8,135 nt of DNA, from NCBI GenBank assembly GCA_021784205.1, contig JAJXTB010000112.1, positions 1 through 8,135 on the forward strand, written 5' to 3'. The notes beneath the pieces were generated by a model. It saw nothing but the letters and a program-made list of their open reading frames with translations, made no database searches and was not told the origin of the DNA. Shown piece by piece: positions 1 through 5,850 of this stretch. The stretch's first letter is position 1. Each line of letters begins with the position of its first letter. The DNA is from Actinomycetes bacterium. Lineage in GTDB: Bacteria > Actinomycetota > Acidimicrobiia > Acidimicrobiales > RAAP-2. A program made the position numbers and the translations under genes.

Positions 1-830
1 AGCTGGCCAACGTCCTGCACGCGTCGGGACTGGCCGAGGGGATCGACTTCGAGATGCAGGTCTCGGCGGTGTCGGACTCGGGGCGGGTGCGCCGACCCGA
101 CTGCGTGGTGACCTTACCCAACGGGCGTGTCGCGATCGACGCGAAGTTCCCCTTCGATCGGTTCGAAGAGGCGGTGTCGGCGGCCGAGCCCGACGTTCGC
201 GAGGCCCTCTACCGCGAGCACGCCCAGGCGCTGCGCGGCCACGTGAAGACACTGCGCGAGAAGTCCTACTGGGAGGTCGTGGGGCCGTCTCCCGAGTTCG
301 TCGTCTGCTTCGTGCCGAGCGACGCCGCGGTGACGGCGGCCTTCAGCGTGGACGCCGACCTGCACGCCTACGCCACGCGCGAGCGCGTGCTGATCGCCGG
401 TCCCACGAACCTGCTCGCACTGCTCTGGTCGGTGCAGATGGTGCTGCGCCAGCACGAGGTGGCGGTGAACGCCGAGGAGATCCTGCGCGTCGCCGAGACG
501 ATCTACGACCGCATCCGTGTCGTCGCGGGGCCCATCGAGTCGGTGGGCAAGGCCCTCAACGACGCGACCCGGGCCTACAACAAGATGGTCTCGTCGGTCG
601 AGAGTCGACTCATACCCGCCGCGCGCTCGATGCGCCGGCTGCGCGTGGCGCCCACGGCCAAGCCGGTGCCCGACCTGGCCGAGGTGACCACGCTGGCTGG
701 CGGACTCGACCCGCAGCGCTGGGGGATCGACCCGAGCGCGACGTCGGACCTGGCGGGCTTCGAAGTGCTCGAACTCGAGGGCGACGAGCCCGACGCGCTC
801 GAGCTGGAGACCGAGGACGGGGAGTCCTGA
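1..830 (+). CDS. rmuC: RmuC family protein (DNA recombination protein RmuC), 5' end cut off by window
   Basis: The 3' part of an rmuC gene; in-frame codons begin at base 3 and about 275 residues are visible. The ATG at 54 is internal, because the frame is open to the window edge and the residues before it (LANVLHASGL and following) fit the family. RmuC proteins carry a PD-(D/E)XK nuclease-like fold, and in E. coli RmuC limits inversions at short inverted repeats. Seen here are the nuclease-like pieces RRPD (Asp at visible residue 33) and IDAKFP (Asp 46, Lys 48), then the family blocks FVPSDAAV, ERVLIAGPTNLLALL and a helical stretch containing NKMVSSVESRL. The last 30 or so residues are strongly acidic and probably disordered. 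An N-terminal membrane or coiled-coil segment, usual in the family, would lie outside the window. The family call is firm; the cellular role in this organism is inferred. Confidence 0.93.
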   Translation, partial: LANVLHASGLAEGIDFEMQVSAVSDSGRVRRPDCVVTLPNGRVAIDAKFPFDRFEEAVSAAEPDVREALYREHAQALRGHVKTLREKSYWEVVGPSPEFVVCFVPSDAAVTAAFSVDADLHAYATRERVLIAGPTNLLALLWSVQMVLRQHEVAVNAEEILRVAETIYDRIRVVAGPIESVGKALNDATRAYNKMVSSVESRLIPAARSMRRLRVAPTAKPVPDLAEVTTLAGGLDPQRWGIDPSATSDLAGFEVLELEGDEPDALELETEDGES

Positions 831-836
831 CCGGCC

Positions 837-850
837 GGGCCGCGCGGCCC
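837..850. repeat. Perfect GC palindrome after rmuC
   Basis: GGGCCGCGCGGCCC is a perfect 14-base palindrome located 6 bases after the rmuC stop codon. It could fold in RNA as a short hairpin but would need some central bases unpaired, and no U-tract follows. It is at best a weak 3'-end structure, and palindromes like this arise easily by chance in such GC-rich DNA. Confidence 0.3.
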
Positions 851-856
851 AGTGAG

Positions 857-862
857 TAAGTT
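857..862 (+). promoter_or_regulatory. Candidate -10 box for a leaderless transcript of the 871 gene
   Basis: TAAGTT fits the actinobacterial TAnnnT -10 pattern and lies 8 bases before the GTG start at 871. No good Shine-Dalgarno sequence precedes that GTG. Transcription starting at or beside the G would give a leaderless mRNA. No -35 element is recognisable. The weight comes from the same arrangement recurring at other genes in the window. Confidence 0.45.
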
Positions 863-870
863 GGTTCGTC

Positions 871-1872
871 GTGGCCCGTACTCGCGCACAGCGCCGTCGC
901 TACCAGGTGCTGGTGGTTCTCGCGCTCGTGGCCACCCTCCTCGTGCTCGCCTTCGCCAATGACGTGACGCATGCCGCACGCGAGTCGCGCTCGCCCCGGC
1001 GCACGGAGAACCGGACCTTCGGGGTCCTGGCCAACCGGATCATCGCCCAGGAGAACCTCGACGACGCGCGCATCGCCTATCTCCTCGGCCACGGCGCGAC
1101 GCTGAGCCGCTCGGTGCTGCTCGCCCGGCTCGCCCAGATCGCCCAGCAGCTACCGGCCTGGTCACAAGATGCGCGACTGCTGCGCCGCCCGAGCATCACC
1201 CGCGGGCTGAACACGACCCTCGCCGACCTCGCGGTCCAGCGGATCGACGACTACCAGACCATCCTCGACACGATCGCCCAGGCCCTGCACCTGCCCTGGA
1301 CGCCGACGGCGACCGTCGCCCAGTCCTGGGTGGCGGCCCAGCAGTCGCTCGCCCAGAGCGCCGCGACCTGGTCGGTGGCGCGCTGGGGTCTCGTGCGCGA
1401 GCCGGGTCTGGTGCGGCTCGAGCCGTTCGCCACCACGCTCGCCACGACGTCCTTTCGCACCGCGGTCACCACGCTCGCCGCGTCGCCCTCGCTGGTCCTC
1501 ACGCGGGGCATCGGCATCACCGCGGTCTCGGTGACGCCGGCGCCCCTGCCCGCGCCCGCGGGCCAGCTGGTGCTCGCGCCCGTGACGTCGGTCCACCTCG
1601 CGGTGACGGTCTCCAACGCGGCCGTGGACACCCAGCCGGTGAGCCTCACGGTCACGGTGACCCCGATCGGCTCGCTCGGCACGGCCCAGCGCCAGGTCAT
1701 GGCCGCGACCCTCGGCTCGCTCGGGTCCTACGGGTTCGCGCTCAACGACCTCACGACGGTGCCGAGCGAGCGCTTCACGCTGACCATCGCGGCCGGGGGC
1801 GCGCCGAGCGGGCGGGGCTGGGCGACGACGCGGATCTACCAGGTGACCATGGCGCCCTCGGGCAACGGCTGA
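871..1872 (+). CDS. Membrane-anchored extracytoplasmic protein of unknown function
   Basis: I do not recognise this 333-residue protein. The N-terminus is short and basic (RTRAQRRR), followed by one hydrophobic segment at about residues 12-29 with no lipobox. This suggests a signal anchor with the rest outside the cytoplasm. Residues about 50-190 look mainly helical and Ala/Leu/Gln-rich. From about 230 to the end the composition turns to Val/Thr/Ser with alternating hydrophobics (HLAVTVSN, VSLTVTVTP), which resembles an immunoglobulin-like beta-sandwich of the CARDB type. There are no cysteines and no obvious catalytic motif. GTG 871 is the first possible start, because an in-frame TGA lies at 853-855. 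It follows rmuC by 40 bases and precedes gltA by 82. It could be a scaffold or envelope-contact protein, but this is only inferred from architecture. Confidence 0.8.
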   Translation: MARTRAQRRRYQVLVVLALVATLLVLAFANDVTHAARESRSPRRTENRTFGVLANRIIAQENLDDARIAYLLGHGATLSRSVLLARLAQIAQQLPAWSQDARLLRRPSITRGLNTTLADLAVQRIDDYQTILDTIAQALHLPWTPTATVAQSWVAAQQSLAQSAATWSVARWGLVREPGLVRLEPFATTLATTSFRTAVTTLAASPSLVLTRGIGITAVSVTPAPLPAPAGQLVLAPVTSVHLAVTVSNAAVDTQPVSLTVTVTPIGSLGTAQRQVMAATLGSLGSYGFALNDLTTVPSERFTLTIAAGGAPSGRGWATTRIYQVTMAPSGNG

Positions 1873-1897
1873 GCGGCGGCACTGGTCGAGGGACGAT

Positions 1898-1924
1898 TTG
1901 ACCACCCGGACGTTGGCCTAATGT
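1898..1924 (+). promoter_or_regulatory. Probable gltA promoter
   Basis: TTGACC at 1898-1903 is a five-of-six match to the -35 consensus. TAATGT at 1919-1924 fits TAnnnT for the -10. The spacer is 15 bases, or 16 if TTTGAC is taken as the -35, which is slightly short. Transcription would start near 1931, leaving a leader of about 24 bases that contains the gltA ribosome binding site. This is the only protein gene in the window with a recognisable -35. Confidence 0.5.
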
Positions 1925-1939
1925 GAACGAGGGCCATTA

Positions 1940-1945
1940 AGGAAG
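1940..1945 (+). promoter_or_regulatory. Ribosome binding site of gltA
   Basis: AGGAAG lies 9 bases before the GTG at 1955. A second purine run, GTGAGG, lies between them. This supports the GTG at 1955 as the start and marks gltA as a leadered message. Confidence 0.65.
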
Positions 1946-1954
1946 TGAGGAACC

Positions 1955-3223
1955 GTGACCGAGTCAATTACTGTGACCGACAATCGGACGGGTGAAGTTC
2001 ACGAGATCCCGATCAACAACGGTGGCATCGCCGCCAAAGAGTTCCAAAAGGCGGTGCCCGGCGTCTGGTTCTTCGACCCCGGTTTCATGGCGACCGCCGC
2101 CGCCGAGTCGGCGATCACGTACCTCGACGGTGACGCCGGGATTCTCCGTTACCGCGGCTACCCGATCGAACAGCTCGCCGAGAAGTCGACGTATCTCGAG
2201 GTCGCCTACTTGCTGAACTACGGCGAGCTCCCGACCGCCGAGCAGTTCGACGTGTGGAAGCGCGAGGTCACCTACCACACCTTCATCCACGAGAACGTCC
2301 GCAAGCGCTTCCTGGAGGGCTTCAACTACGACGCGCACCCGATGGGCATGCTGGTCTCGGCGGTCGCCGCCCTGTCCACCTACTACAAGGACGCGAAGCT
2401 CCTCTCGGACCCCGAAGTCCTACACAAGCAGGTGGTGCGCCTGATCGCCAAGATGCCCACCCTCGCCGCGGCCGCCCACCGGTTCTCGGTGGGGATGCCA
2501 TTCGTCTACCCCGACAACGGGCTCGACTACACCCAGAACTTCCTGTCGATGATGTGGAAGGTCGCCGAGCCTCGCTACGAGGCCAACCCGATCCTCGCCC
2601 GCGCCCTCGACGTGCTGTTCATCTTGCACGCGGACCACGAGCAGAACTGCGGCACGACCGCGATGCGCACGGTCGGCTCCTCGCACGGGGACCCCTACGT
2701 CGCCACGGCGGCGGCGACCGCGGCCCTCTACGGCCCGCGCCACGGCGGGGCCAACGAGGCCGTCTTGAAGATGCTCGCCAAGATCGGCAGCTACGAGAAC
2801 ATCCCGGCCTACATCGAGTCGGTCAAGCAGGGCAAGGTGATGCTCGAGGGCTTCGGCCACCGCGTCTACAAGAACTACGACCCGCGGGCCAAGATCATCA
2901 AGGAGACGGCCGACTCGGTCTTCTCCGTGACCGGGCGCAACCCGCTGCTCGACATCGCGCTCAAGCTCGAGGAGATCGCGCTCAAGGACGACTACTTCGT
3001 CTCGCGGCGCCTGTACCCGAACGTCGACTTCTACTCGGGCATGATCTACCAGGCGATGGGCTTCCCGATGGAGATGTTCACGGTGCTCTTCGCGATCCCG
3101 CGCACGTCGGGCTGGCTCGCGCACTTCCAGGAACTGCTCGACCAGGACCTCAAGATCACGCGGCCGCGCCAGCTCTACATCGGGTCCGACGCTCGCGACT
3201 ACGTCCCCATGGGGCAGCGCTAG
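1955..3223 (+). CDS. gltA: Citrate synthase
   Basis: Condenses oxaloacetate and acetyl-CoA to citrate, the cytoplasmic entry step of the TCA cycle. The 422 residues match the long citrate synthases of E. coli GltA type (about 430) rather than the short form of about 370. The catalytic triad is present: His263 in HGGANE, His302 in the signature GFGHRVYKNYDPR, and Asp358 in NVDFYSG. HADHEQN (His225) and an Arg in RTSGWLAH also fit the family. The N-terminal beta-rich region with DGDAGILRYRGYPIEQLAE is the usual small domain of this class. The GTG start is supported by AGGAAG 9 bases upstream, and a promoter can be seen. Its stop TAG is immediately followed by the stop of the opposing DinB gene, leaving no room for a terminator between them. 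NADH sensitivity, known for the E. coli enzyme, cannot be judged from the sequence alone. Confidence 0.97.
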   Translation: MTESITVTDNRTGEVHEIPINNGGIAAKEFQKAVPGVWFFDPGFMATAAAESAITYLDGDAGILRYRGYPIEQLAEKSTYLEVAYLLNYGELPTAEQFDVWKREVTYHTFIHENVRKRFLEGFNYDAHPMGMLVSAVAALSTYYKDAKLLSDPEVLHKQVVRLIAKMPTLAAAAHRFSVGMPFVYPDNGLDYTQNFLSMMWKVAEPRYEANPILARALDVLFILHADHEQNCGTTAMRTVGSSHGDPYVATAAATAALYGPRHGGANEAVLKMLAKIGSYENIPAYIESVKQGKVMLEGFGHRVYKNYDPRAKIIKETADSVFSVTGRNPLLDIALKLEEIALKDDYFVSRRLYPNVDFYSGMIYQAMGFPMEMFTVLFAIPRTSGWLAHFQELLDQDLKITRPRQLYIGSDARDYVPMGQR

Positions 3224-3688
3224 TCAGGCGTTGATCGCCTCGAGGAGTTGCTCGGCGTGCACCCTGGGGTGACGCGAGTAGGCCTCGAGCCAGTCGGCCA
3301 CGCTGAAGCGGCCGCGCGCGCTGTGCTCGCCGTAGCGCTCGAGGTCGGCCTCGTCGAGGTGCGCGAGGACGGCGAGGTTGTGCGCACGCAGGCTCTCGAT
3401 AACGAGCAGTGCCGGCGCCACCGGCAGGACCTGGTAGCCGAGTACGTCGGCGCGCGCCCAGGCGTCCTCGTCGAAGCCCAGCAGCGCTGAGCCCGGGGGC
3501 TCGGCGAGCAGCCGGCGCAGCCGGCTGGTCGACTCGGCCTCGGCGTCGGCGAGGTGGTGGATGATCTGGCGCGGTGACCAGCCGCCGGGCGCGTGCTGGT
3601 CGAGCTGGGCCTCGGTGACGCCGCGCGCGACCGCGAGGAAGTGCGACGTGGCGTTTTCGTAGTCGGTGCGGTACTGGTTCAGGTCCAT
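3224..3688 (-). CDS. DinB superfamily protein (putative metal-dependent hydrolase or thiol transferase)
   Basis: A 154-residue protein with the four-helix-bundle pattern of the DinB/YfiT-like superfamily. The N-terminal half has GGWSPRQIIHHLADAE, with His45 (or His44) as the likely first metal ligand. The C-terminal helix carries SRHPRVHAEQL, giving His140 and His144 in an HxxxH spacing. These three histidines are the usual divalent-metal site. In actinobacteria some relatives use mycothiol or bacillithiol as a co-substrate, but nothing here identifies the substrate. The gene lies 9 bases after tesB on the same strand and is probably co-transcribed with it. GTAGGA 7-8 bases ahead of the ATG can serve as ribosome binding site, and TAGGAT in the same place could be a -10 box. 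The family is fairly sure; the reaction is unknown. Confidence 0.8.
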   Translation of the reverse strand: MDLNQYRTDYENATSHFLAVARGVTEAQLDQHAPGGWSPRQIIHHLADAEAESTSRLRRLLAEPPGSALLGFDEDAWARADVLGYQVLPVAPALLVIESLRAHNLAVLAHLDEADLERYGEHSARGRFSVADWLEAYSRHPRVHAEQLLEAINA

Positions 3689-3694
3689 GCGCGG

Positions 3695-3701
3695 ATCCTA
3701 C
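3695..3701 (-). promoter_or_regulatory. RBS or alternative -10 box ahead of the DinB gene, overlapping the tesB stop
   Basis: On the minus strand GTAGGAT precedes the DinB ATG by 6 bases. Its TAG is the tesB stop codon. GTAGGA is acceptable as a Shine-Dalgarno sequence, while TAGGAT fits TAnnnT and would place a transcription start at the ATG. The sequence cannot decide between translational coupling and an internal promoter. Confidence 0.4.
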
Positions 3702-4570
3702 GGGGCCGATTGGGGCGCGTGCGCCGGGTCGATCACCCGGGTGAGCCCCTCTTGGACCATCGAGACGCACAGCTGGCCCGTCTGGTCGAAGAGGAAGCCG
3801 CGCGCGAGGCCCCGGCCCCCGTGGGCGATCGGCGAGTCCATGTCATAGAGCAGCCACTGGTCGGCGCGCAGGTCGCGGTGGAACCACATGCAGTGGTCGA
3901 GGCTCGCGCCCATGAAGGTCCCGTCCATCCAACTGATGTTGTGCGGGCCGAGGATCGCGTCAAAGAGGCTCATGTCGCTCGCGTAGGTCACGACGCAGGC
4001 GTGCAGCAGCGGGTCGTCGGGCAACTTACCGTCGGCGCGGATCCAGAGCCGCTGGCGCGGCTCGCGAGCGCGCCGCGGGCTCCAGGGCACCTCGCCGATG
4101 AAGCGCTGGTCGATGGGGTGCTGGCGCTTGAACCACTCGTCGACCTCGCCGAACTCGGCCTGGACCCGCTCGGCGAGCGGCGCGATCGTCTCGGGGCCGG
4201 GGACCTCGGGCATCGGGAACTGGTGCTCGAGGCTGACCTCGTCGGTGTGAAAGCTCGCCTGCATGTTGTAGATCGCCCGGCCGTGCTGGATGGCGACGAC
4301 CCGGCGGGTCGTGAAGCTGCGGCCGTCACGGATGCGGTCGACCTCGTAGAGGATGGGCGCGGCCGGGTCGCCGGGGCGCAGGAAGTAGGAGTGCAGCGAG
4401 TGCACCCGGCCCTGGTCGACCGTCCGACCCGCCGCCATCAGCGCTTGTGCGGCGACCTGGCCCCCGAAGGTCCGCTGGCGCTCCTCCTTGGGGTGCTGGC
4501 CCCGGTAGGTGTTGACTTCGATGGTCTCGAGGTCGAGGAGCGTGAGCAGAAAGTCGAGCGCGTCGGACAT
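3698..4570 (-). CDS. tesB: Acyl-CoA thioesterase II (TesB family)
   Basis: Hydrolyses acyl-CoA to free fatty acid and CoA in the cytoplasm through a double hot-dog fold. The protein has 290 residues, close to the 286 of E. coli TesB. The N-terminal hot-dog carries the family motif RTFGGQVAAQAL and HSLHSYFLRPGD. The C-terminal hot-dog carries SLDHCMWFHR, RGLARGFLFDQTG and VQEGLTRV. The catalytic triad maps to Asp199 (YASDMSLFD), Ser223 (before LDH) and Gln273 (QEG). These are shifted by exactly five from Asp204, Thr228 and Gln278 of E. coli, with Ser replacing Thr. The ATG at 4570 is chosen because family similarity starts there (MSDALDFLL); the open frame upstream to 4738 is antisense to gtrA. 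Its start diverges from gtrA across 61 bases, and the DinB gene follows at 9 bases. The physiological substrate is not known. Confidence 0.95.
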   Translation of the reverse strand: MSDALDFLLTLLDLETIEVNTYRGQHPKEERQRTFGGQVAAQALMAAGRTVDQGRVHSLHSYFLRPGDPAAPILYEVDRIRDGRSFTTRRVVAIQHGRAIYNMQASFHTDEVSLEHQFPMPEVPGPETIAPLAERVQAEFGEVDEWFKRQHPIDQRFIGEVPWSPRRAREPRQRLWIRADGKLPDDPLLHACVVTYASDMSLFDAILGPHNISWMDGTFMGASLDHCMWFHRDLRADQWLLYDMDSPIAHGGRGLARGFLFDQTGQLCVSMVQEGLTRVIDPAHAPQSAP

Positions 4571-4575
4571 GCCCC

Positions 4576-4581
4576 ATTCTG
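4576..4581 (-). promoter_or_regulatory. Candidate -10 box of tesB
   Basis: On the minus strand CAGAAT ends 5 bases before the tesB ATG, one mismatch from TAnnnT. No convincing Shine-Dalgarno is present, only a GGGG run directly at the start codon. This would again place the transcription start at or next to the start codon. It is the weakest member of the recurring pattern. Confidence 0.3.
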
Positions 4582-4618
4582 GCACCGCCTCGACACGCCC
4601 CGGACCGGCGCCGGCGGG

Positions 4619-4624
4619 TAGGCT
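4619..4624 (+). promoter_or_regulatory. Candidate -10 box for a leaderless gtrA transcript
   Basis: TAGGCT lies exactly 7 bases ahead of the gtrA ATG at 4632. This is the spacing expected if transcription starts on the A of the ATG. A clear ribosome binding site is missing at the usual distance. No -35 is recognisable in the GC-rich sequence upstream. Confidence 0.5.
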
Positions 4625-4631
4625 GATCCGG

Positions 4632-5135
4632 ATGATTGAACGGTTGCGCGCCCTGTGGGCGTGGTCCAAGACCCACGAAGGGCGCAAGATCATCCGTTTC
4701 ACGTCGGTCTCGGCCATCTCGACCGTGGTGTCCTTCACGGCGATCTCGGTGCTCTACGGCTTTCACATCGTCAAGGGCGTCATCTACGCGACGGTCTTCG
4801 GCAACCTGATCGCCACCCTGCCCTCGTACTACCTCAACCGCACCTGGACCTGGGGCAAGCGGGGCCGGAGCCACTTCCGCACCGAGATCGTGCCCTTCTG
4901 GGCGATGTCGTTCCTCGGCATCGGGGTCTCGATGCTCGGCGCCAGCTGGGCCAAGGACATGGTGAAGGACCACCAATGGGCTCACATCATCAACACCGGG
5001 ATCGTGTCAGGCACGAACCTCGTGAGCTTCGGGCTGTTCTGGGTGCTGAAGATGATGGTCTTCAACCGCATCTTCCACGACCACACGCTCGAGGAGATGG
5101 ACGAGCACCTCACCGCCGAGGAGGCGCGCCGCTAG
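4632..5135 (+). CDS. GtrA family membrane protein
   Basis: A 167-residue inner-membrane protein of the GtrA family. Members have four transmembrane helices and are associated with moving or handling polyprenyl-phosphate-linked sugars for envelope glycan synthesis. Hydrophobic segments lie at about 23-44, 46-68, 86-106 and 118-142. Between helices 2 and 3 is the family hallmark PSYYLNRTWTW followed by a basic loop (GKRGRS). A basic amphipathic N-terminus and an acidic tail (EEMDEHLTAEEARR) frame the core. The ATG at 4632 is preferred because similarity starts just after it and a -10-like box lies 7 bases upstream; in-frame codons further upstream are antisense to tesB. The gene ends tail-to-tail with yajQ, the two stops sharing CTAG. 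No glycosyltransferase partner is adjacent, though an MptB-like enzyme lies 716 bases downstream. Confidence 0.88.
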   Translation: MIERLRALWAWSKTHEGRKIIRFTSVSAISTVVSFTAISVLYGFHIVKGVIYATVFGNLIATLPSYYLNRTWTWGKRGRSHFRTEIVPFWAMSFLGIGVSMLGASWAKDMVKDHQWAHIINTGIVSGTNLVSFGLFWVLKMMVFNRIFHDHTLEEMDEHLTAEEARR

Positions 5136-5620
5136 TCGCGGAAGTTGGTGAACTGCAAGGGGACCGCGAGCTCGGCCTCCTTCAGGTGCGCGATCGCCGT
5201 CTGGAGGTCGTCGCGCTGCTTGCCCGTGACCCGGACCTGATCGCCCTGGATCGAGGAGCTGAGGCTCTTGACGCCCATCTCCTTGACCAGCTTGTTGATC
5301 TGCTTGCCGACTTCCTGGGAGATCCCCGCGCGCAGCGAGACCTTCTGGCGAGCCGAGCCGTGGCTCGCCTCTTCGACCTTGCCCGGGTCGAGGGTCTTCA
5401 AGGACACGTTGCGCTTGACCAACTTCTCCTCGAGCAGCGAGTAGAGCGCGCGCAACCGGTCCTCGGTACTCGCACTCAGCGCGAGCTCCTTCTCGGTGAA
5501 CTCGATGACCGCGTTGGTGTTCTTGAAGTCGAAGCGCGTGCCGGCCTCGCGGTTGGCCTGGTCCACCGCGTTGCGAACTTCCTGCAGGTCGATCTCGGAG
5601 ACGACGTCGAAACTCGGCAT
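5132..5620 (-). CDS. yajQ: YajQ family nucleotide-binding protein (DUF520/UPF0234)
   Basis: A 162-residue cytoplasmic protein covering the full YajQ family, with typical length and ends: it starts MPSFDVVSEIDLQEVRNAVD and finishes with the conserved PLQFTNFRD. Other family blocks are FDFKNTNAVIEF, KTLDPGKVEEASHGSARQ, GKQINKLVKEMGVKSLSSSI and GDQVRVTGKQRDDLQ. YajQ has two ferredoxin-like domains and binds nucleic acid or nucleotides; a Xanthomonas homologue binds cyclic di-GMP. Whether this one does is unknown. It appears monocistronic, lying between gtrA (convergent, stop codons overlapping) and tRNA-Tyr (divergent, 69 bases apart). The ATG at 5620 matches the family start exactly, and a TACGAT box sits 6 bases ahead of it. 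Confidence 0.95.
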   Translation of the reverse strand: MPSFDVVSEIDLQEVRNAVDQANREAGTRFDFKNTNAVIEFTEKELALSASTEDRLRALYSLLEEKLVKRNVSLKTLDPGKVEEASHGSARQKVSLRAGISQEVGKQINKLVKEMGVKSLSSSIQGDQVRVTGKQRDDLQTAIAHLKEAELAVPLQFTNFRD

Positions 5621-5626
5621 GACCCC

Positions 5627-5632
5627 ATCGTA
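5627..5632 (-). promoter_or_regulatory. Candidate -10 box for a leaderless yajQ transcript
   Basis: On the minus strand TACGAT ends 6 bases before the yajQ ATG. It is a good TAnnnT match at the distance expected for transcription starting on the ATG. The GGGGT run just before the ATG is too close to be a normal ribosome binding site. No -35 is evident. Confidence 0.5.
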
Positions 5633-5676
5633 GGAGACCGGCCCGGCCCGAGGCGACGGTGGGGGTGGCGGTCTTG

Positions 5677-5682
5677 TAGGAT
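5677..5682 (+). promoter_or_regulatory. Candidate -10 box of tRNA-Tyr
   Basis: TAGGAT lies 7 bases before the first base of the tRNA. Transcription would begin at or near the mature 5' end. The -35 region shows only a weak partial match (GCGACG at 5653-5658, spacer 18). Confidence 0.45.
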
Positions 5683-5689
5683 GCTCGAC

Positions 5690-5771
5690 GGGTCGGTGCC
5701 CGAGCGGCCAATGGGATCTGGCTGTAAACCAGACGGCTTTGCCTACGGGGGTTCAAATCCCTCCCGGCCCA
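5690..5771 (+). tRNA. tRNA-Tyr (anticodon GTA)
   Basis: A full class II cloverleaf can be folded by hand. The acceptor stem pairs GGGTCGG (5690-5696) with CCGGCCC (5764-5770), including one G-T pair, and the discriminator is A5771. The D-stem is CCC/GGG. The anticodon stem TCTGG/CCAGA encloses the loop CTGTAAA, with GTA at 5724-5726. A long variable arm (GGC-TTT-GCC, within 5734-5746) is typical of bacterial tRNA-Tyr. The T-arm is GGGGG/CCCTC around TTCAAAT. The 3' CCA is not encoded, since ACCG follows instead. A TAnnnT box precedes it by 7 bases, and a strong hairpin begins 4 bases after it. Confidence 0.96.
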
Positions 5772-5775
5772 CCGC

Positions 5776-5806
5776 TGGCCGACCCCGCCTCTGGCGGGGT
5801 CGGCCA
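5776..5806 (+). terminator. Perfect 14-bp hairpin between tRNA-Tyr and the mannosyltransferase gene
   Basis: TGGCCGACCCCGCC (5776-5789) and its exact reverse complement (5793-5806) enclose a TCT loop. The stem begins 4 bases after the tRNA. No T-run follows (TCAGCAGTTATC), so it is not a classical intrinsic terminator. U-less hairpins have been proposed to end transcripts in actinobacteria, and a hairpin here may also mark 3' processing of the tRNA or attenuate read-through into the next gene. Confidence 0.55.
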
Positions 5807-5837
5807 TCAGCAGTTATCGCCGAACCGTTCGAGACCC

Positions 5838-5846
5838 AGGGAGGAG
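5838..5846 (+). promoter_or_regulatory. Strong ribosome binding site of the MptB-like gene
   Basis: AGGGAGGAG ends 4 bases before the GTG at 5851. It is the strongest Shine-Dalgarno in the window and fixes this GTG as the start. It also implies a 5' leader, in contrast to the likely leaderless neighbours. No clear -10 box is seen between the hairpin and this site, so the leader may come from the tRNA-Tyr promoter. Confidence 0.75.
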
Positions 5847-5850
5847 TGGC

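Noticed and set aside
3204..3213. Palindrome CCCCATGGGG near the end of gltA as an operator or terminator
   Set aside because: It is within coding sequence, only 10 bases long, has no loop or U-tract, and is expected by chance in GC-rich DNA.
2254..3234. Plus-strand open frame of 326 codons inside gltA
   Set aside because: Out-of-frame shadow of citrate synthase with Arg/Pro/Gly/His-rich composition.
3593..4621. Plus-strand open frame of 342 codons opposite tesB
   Set aside because: The tesB frame carries full family similarity with its catalytic residues; the plus-strand frame is a codon-position shadow with biased composition and no recognisable motif.
4509..4631. N-terminal extension of GtrA to an upstream ATG at 4509
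   Set aside because: These codons overlap the start of tesB on the other strand; GtrA-like sequence starts after 4632, and the -10-like box lies just before that ATG.
4571..4738. N-terminal extension of TesB to an upstream ATG at 4738
   Set aside because: The additional residues are antisense to gtrA, resemble nothing in the family, and TesB similarity begins precisely at the ATG at 4570.
5007..5807. Long minus-strand open frame across yajQ and tRNA-Tyr, with a peptide of the WAGRDLNPRRQS type
   Set aside because: This is the antisense reading of the tRNA 3' half (T-arm and acceptor), a well-known source of spurious proteins; it also runs out of frame through yajQ.
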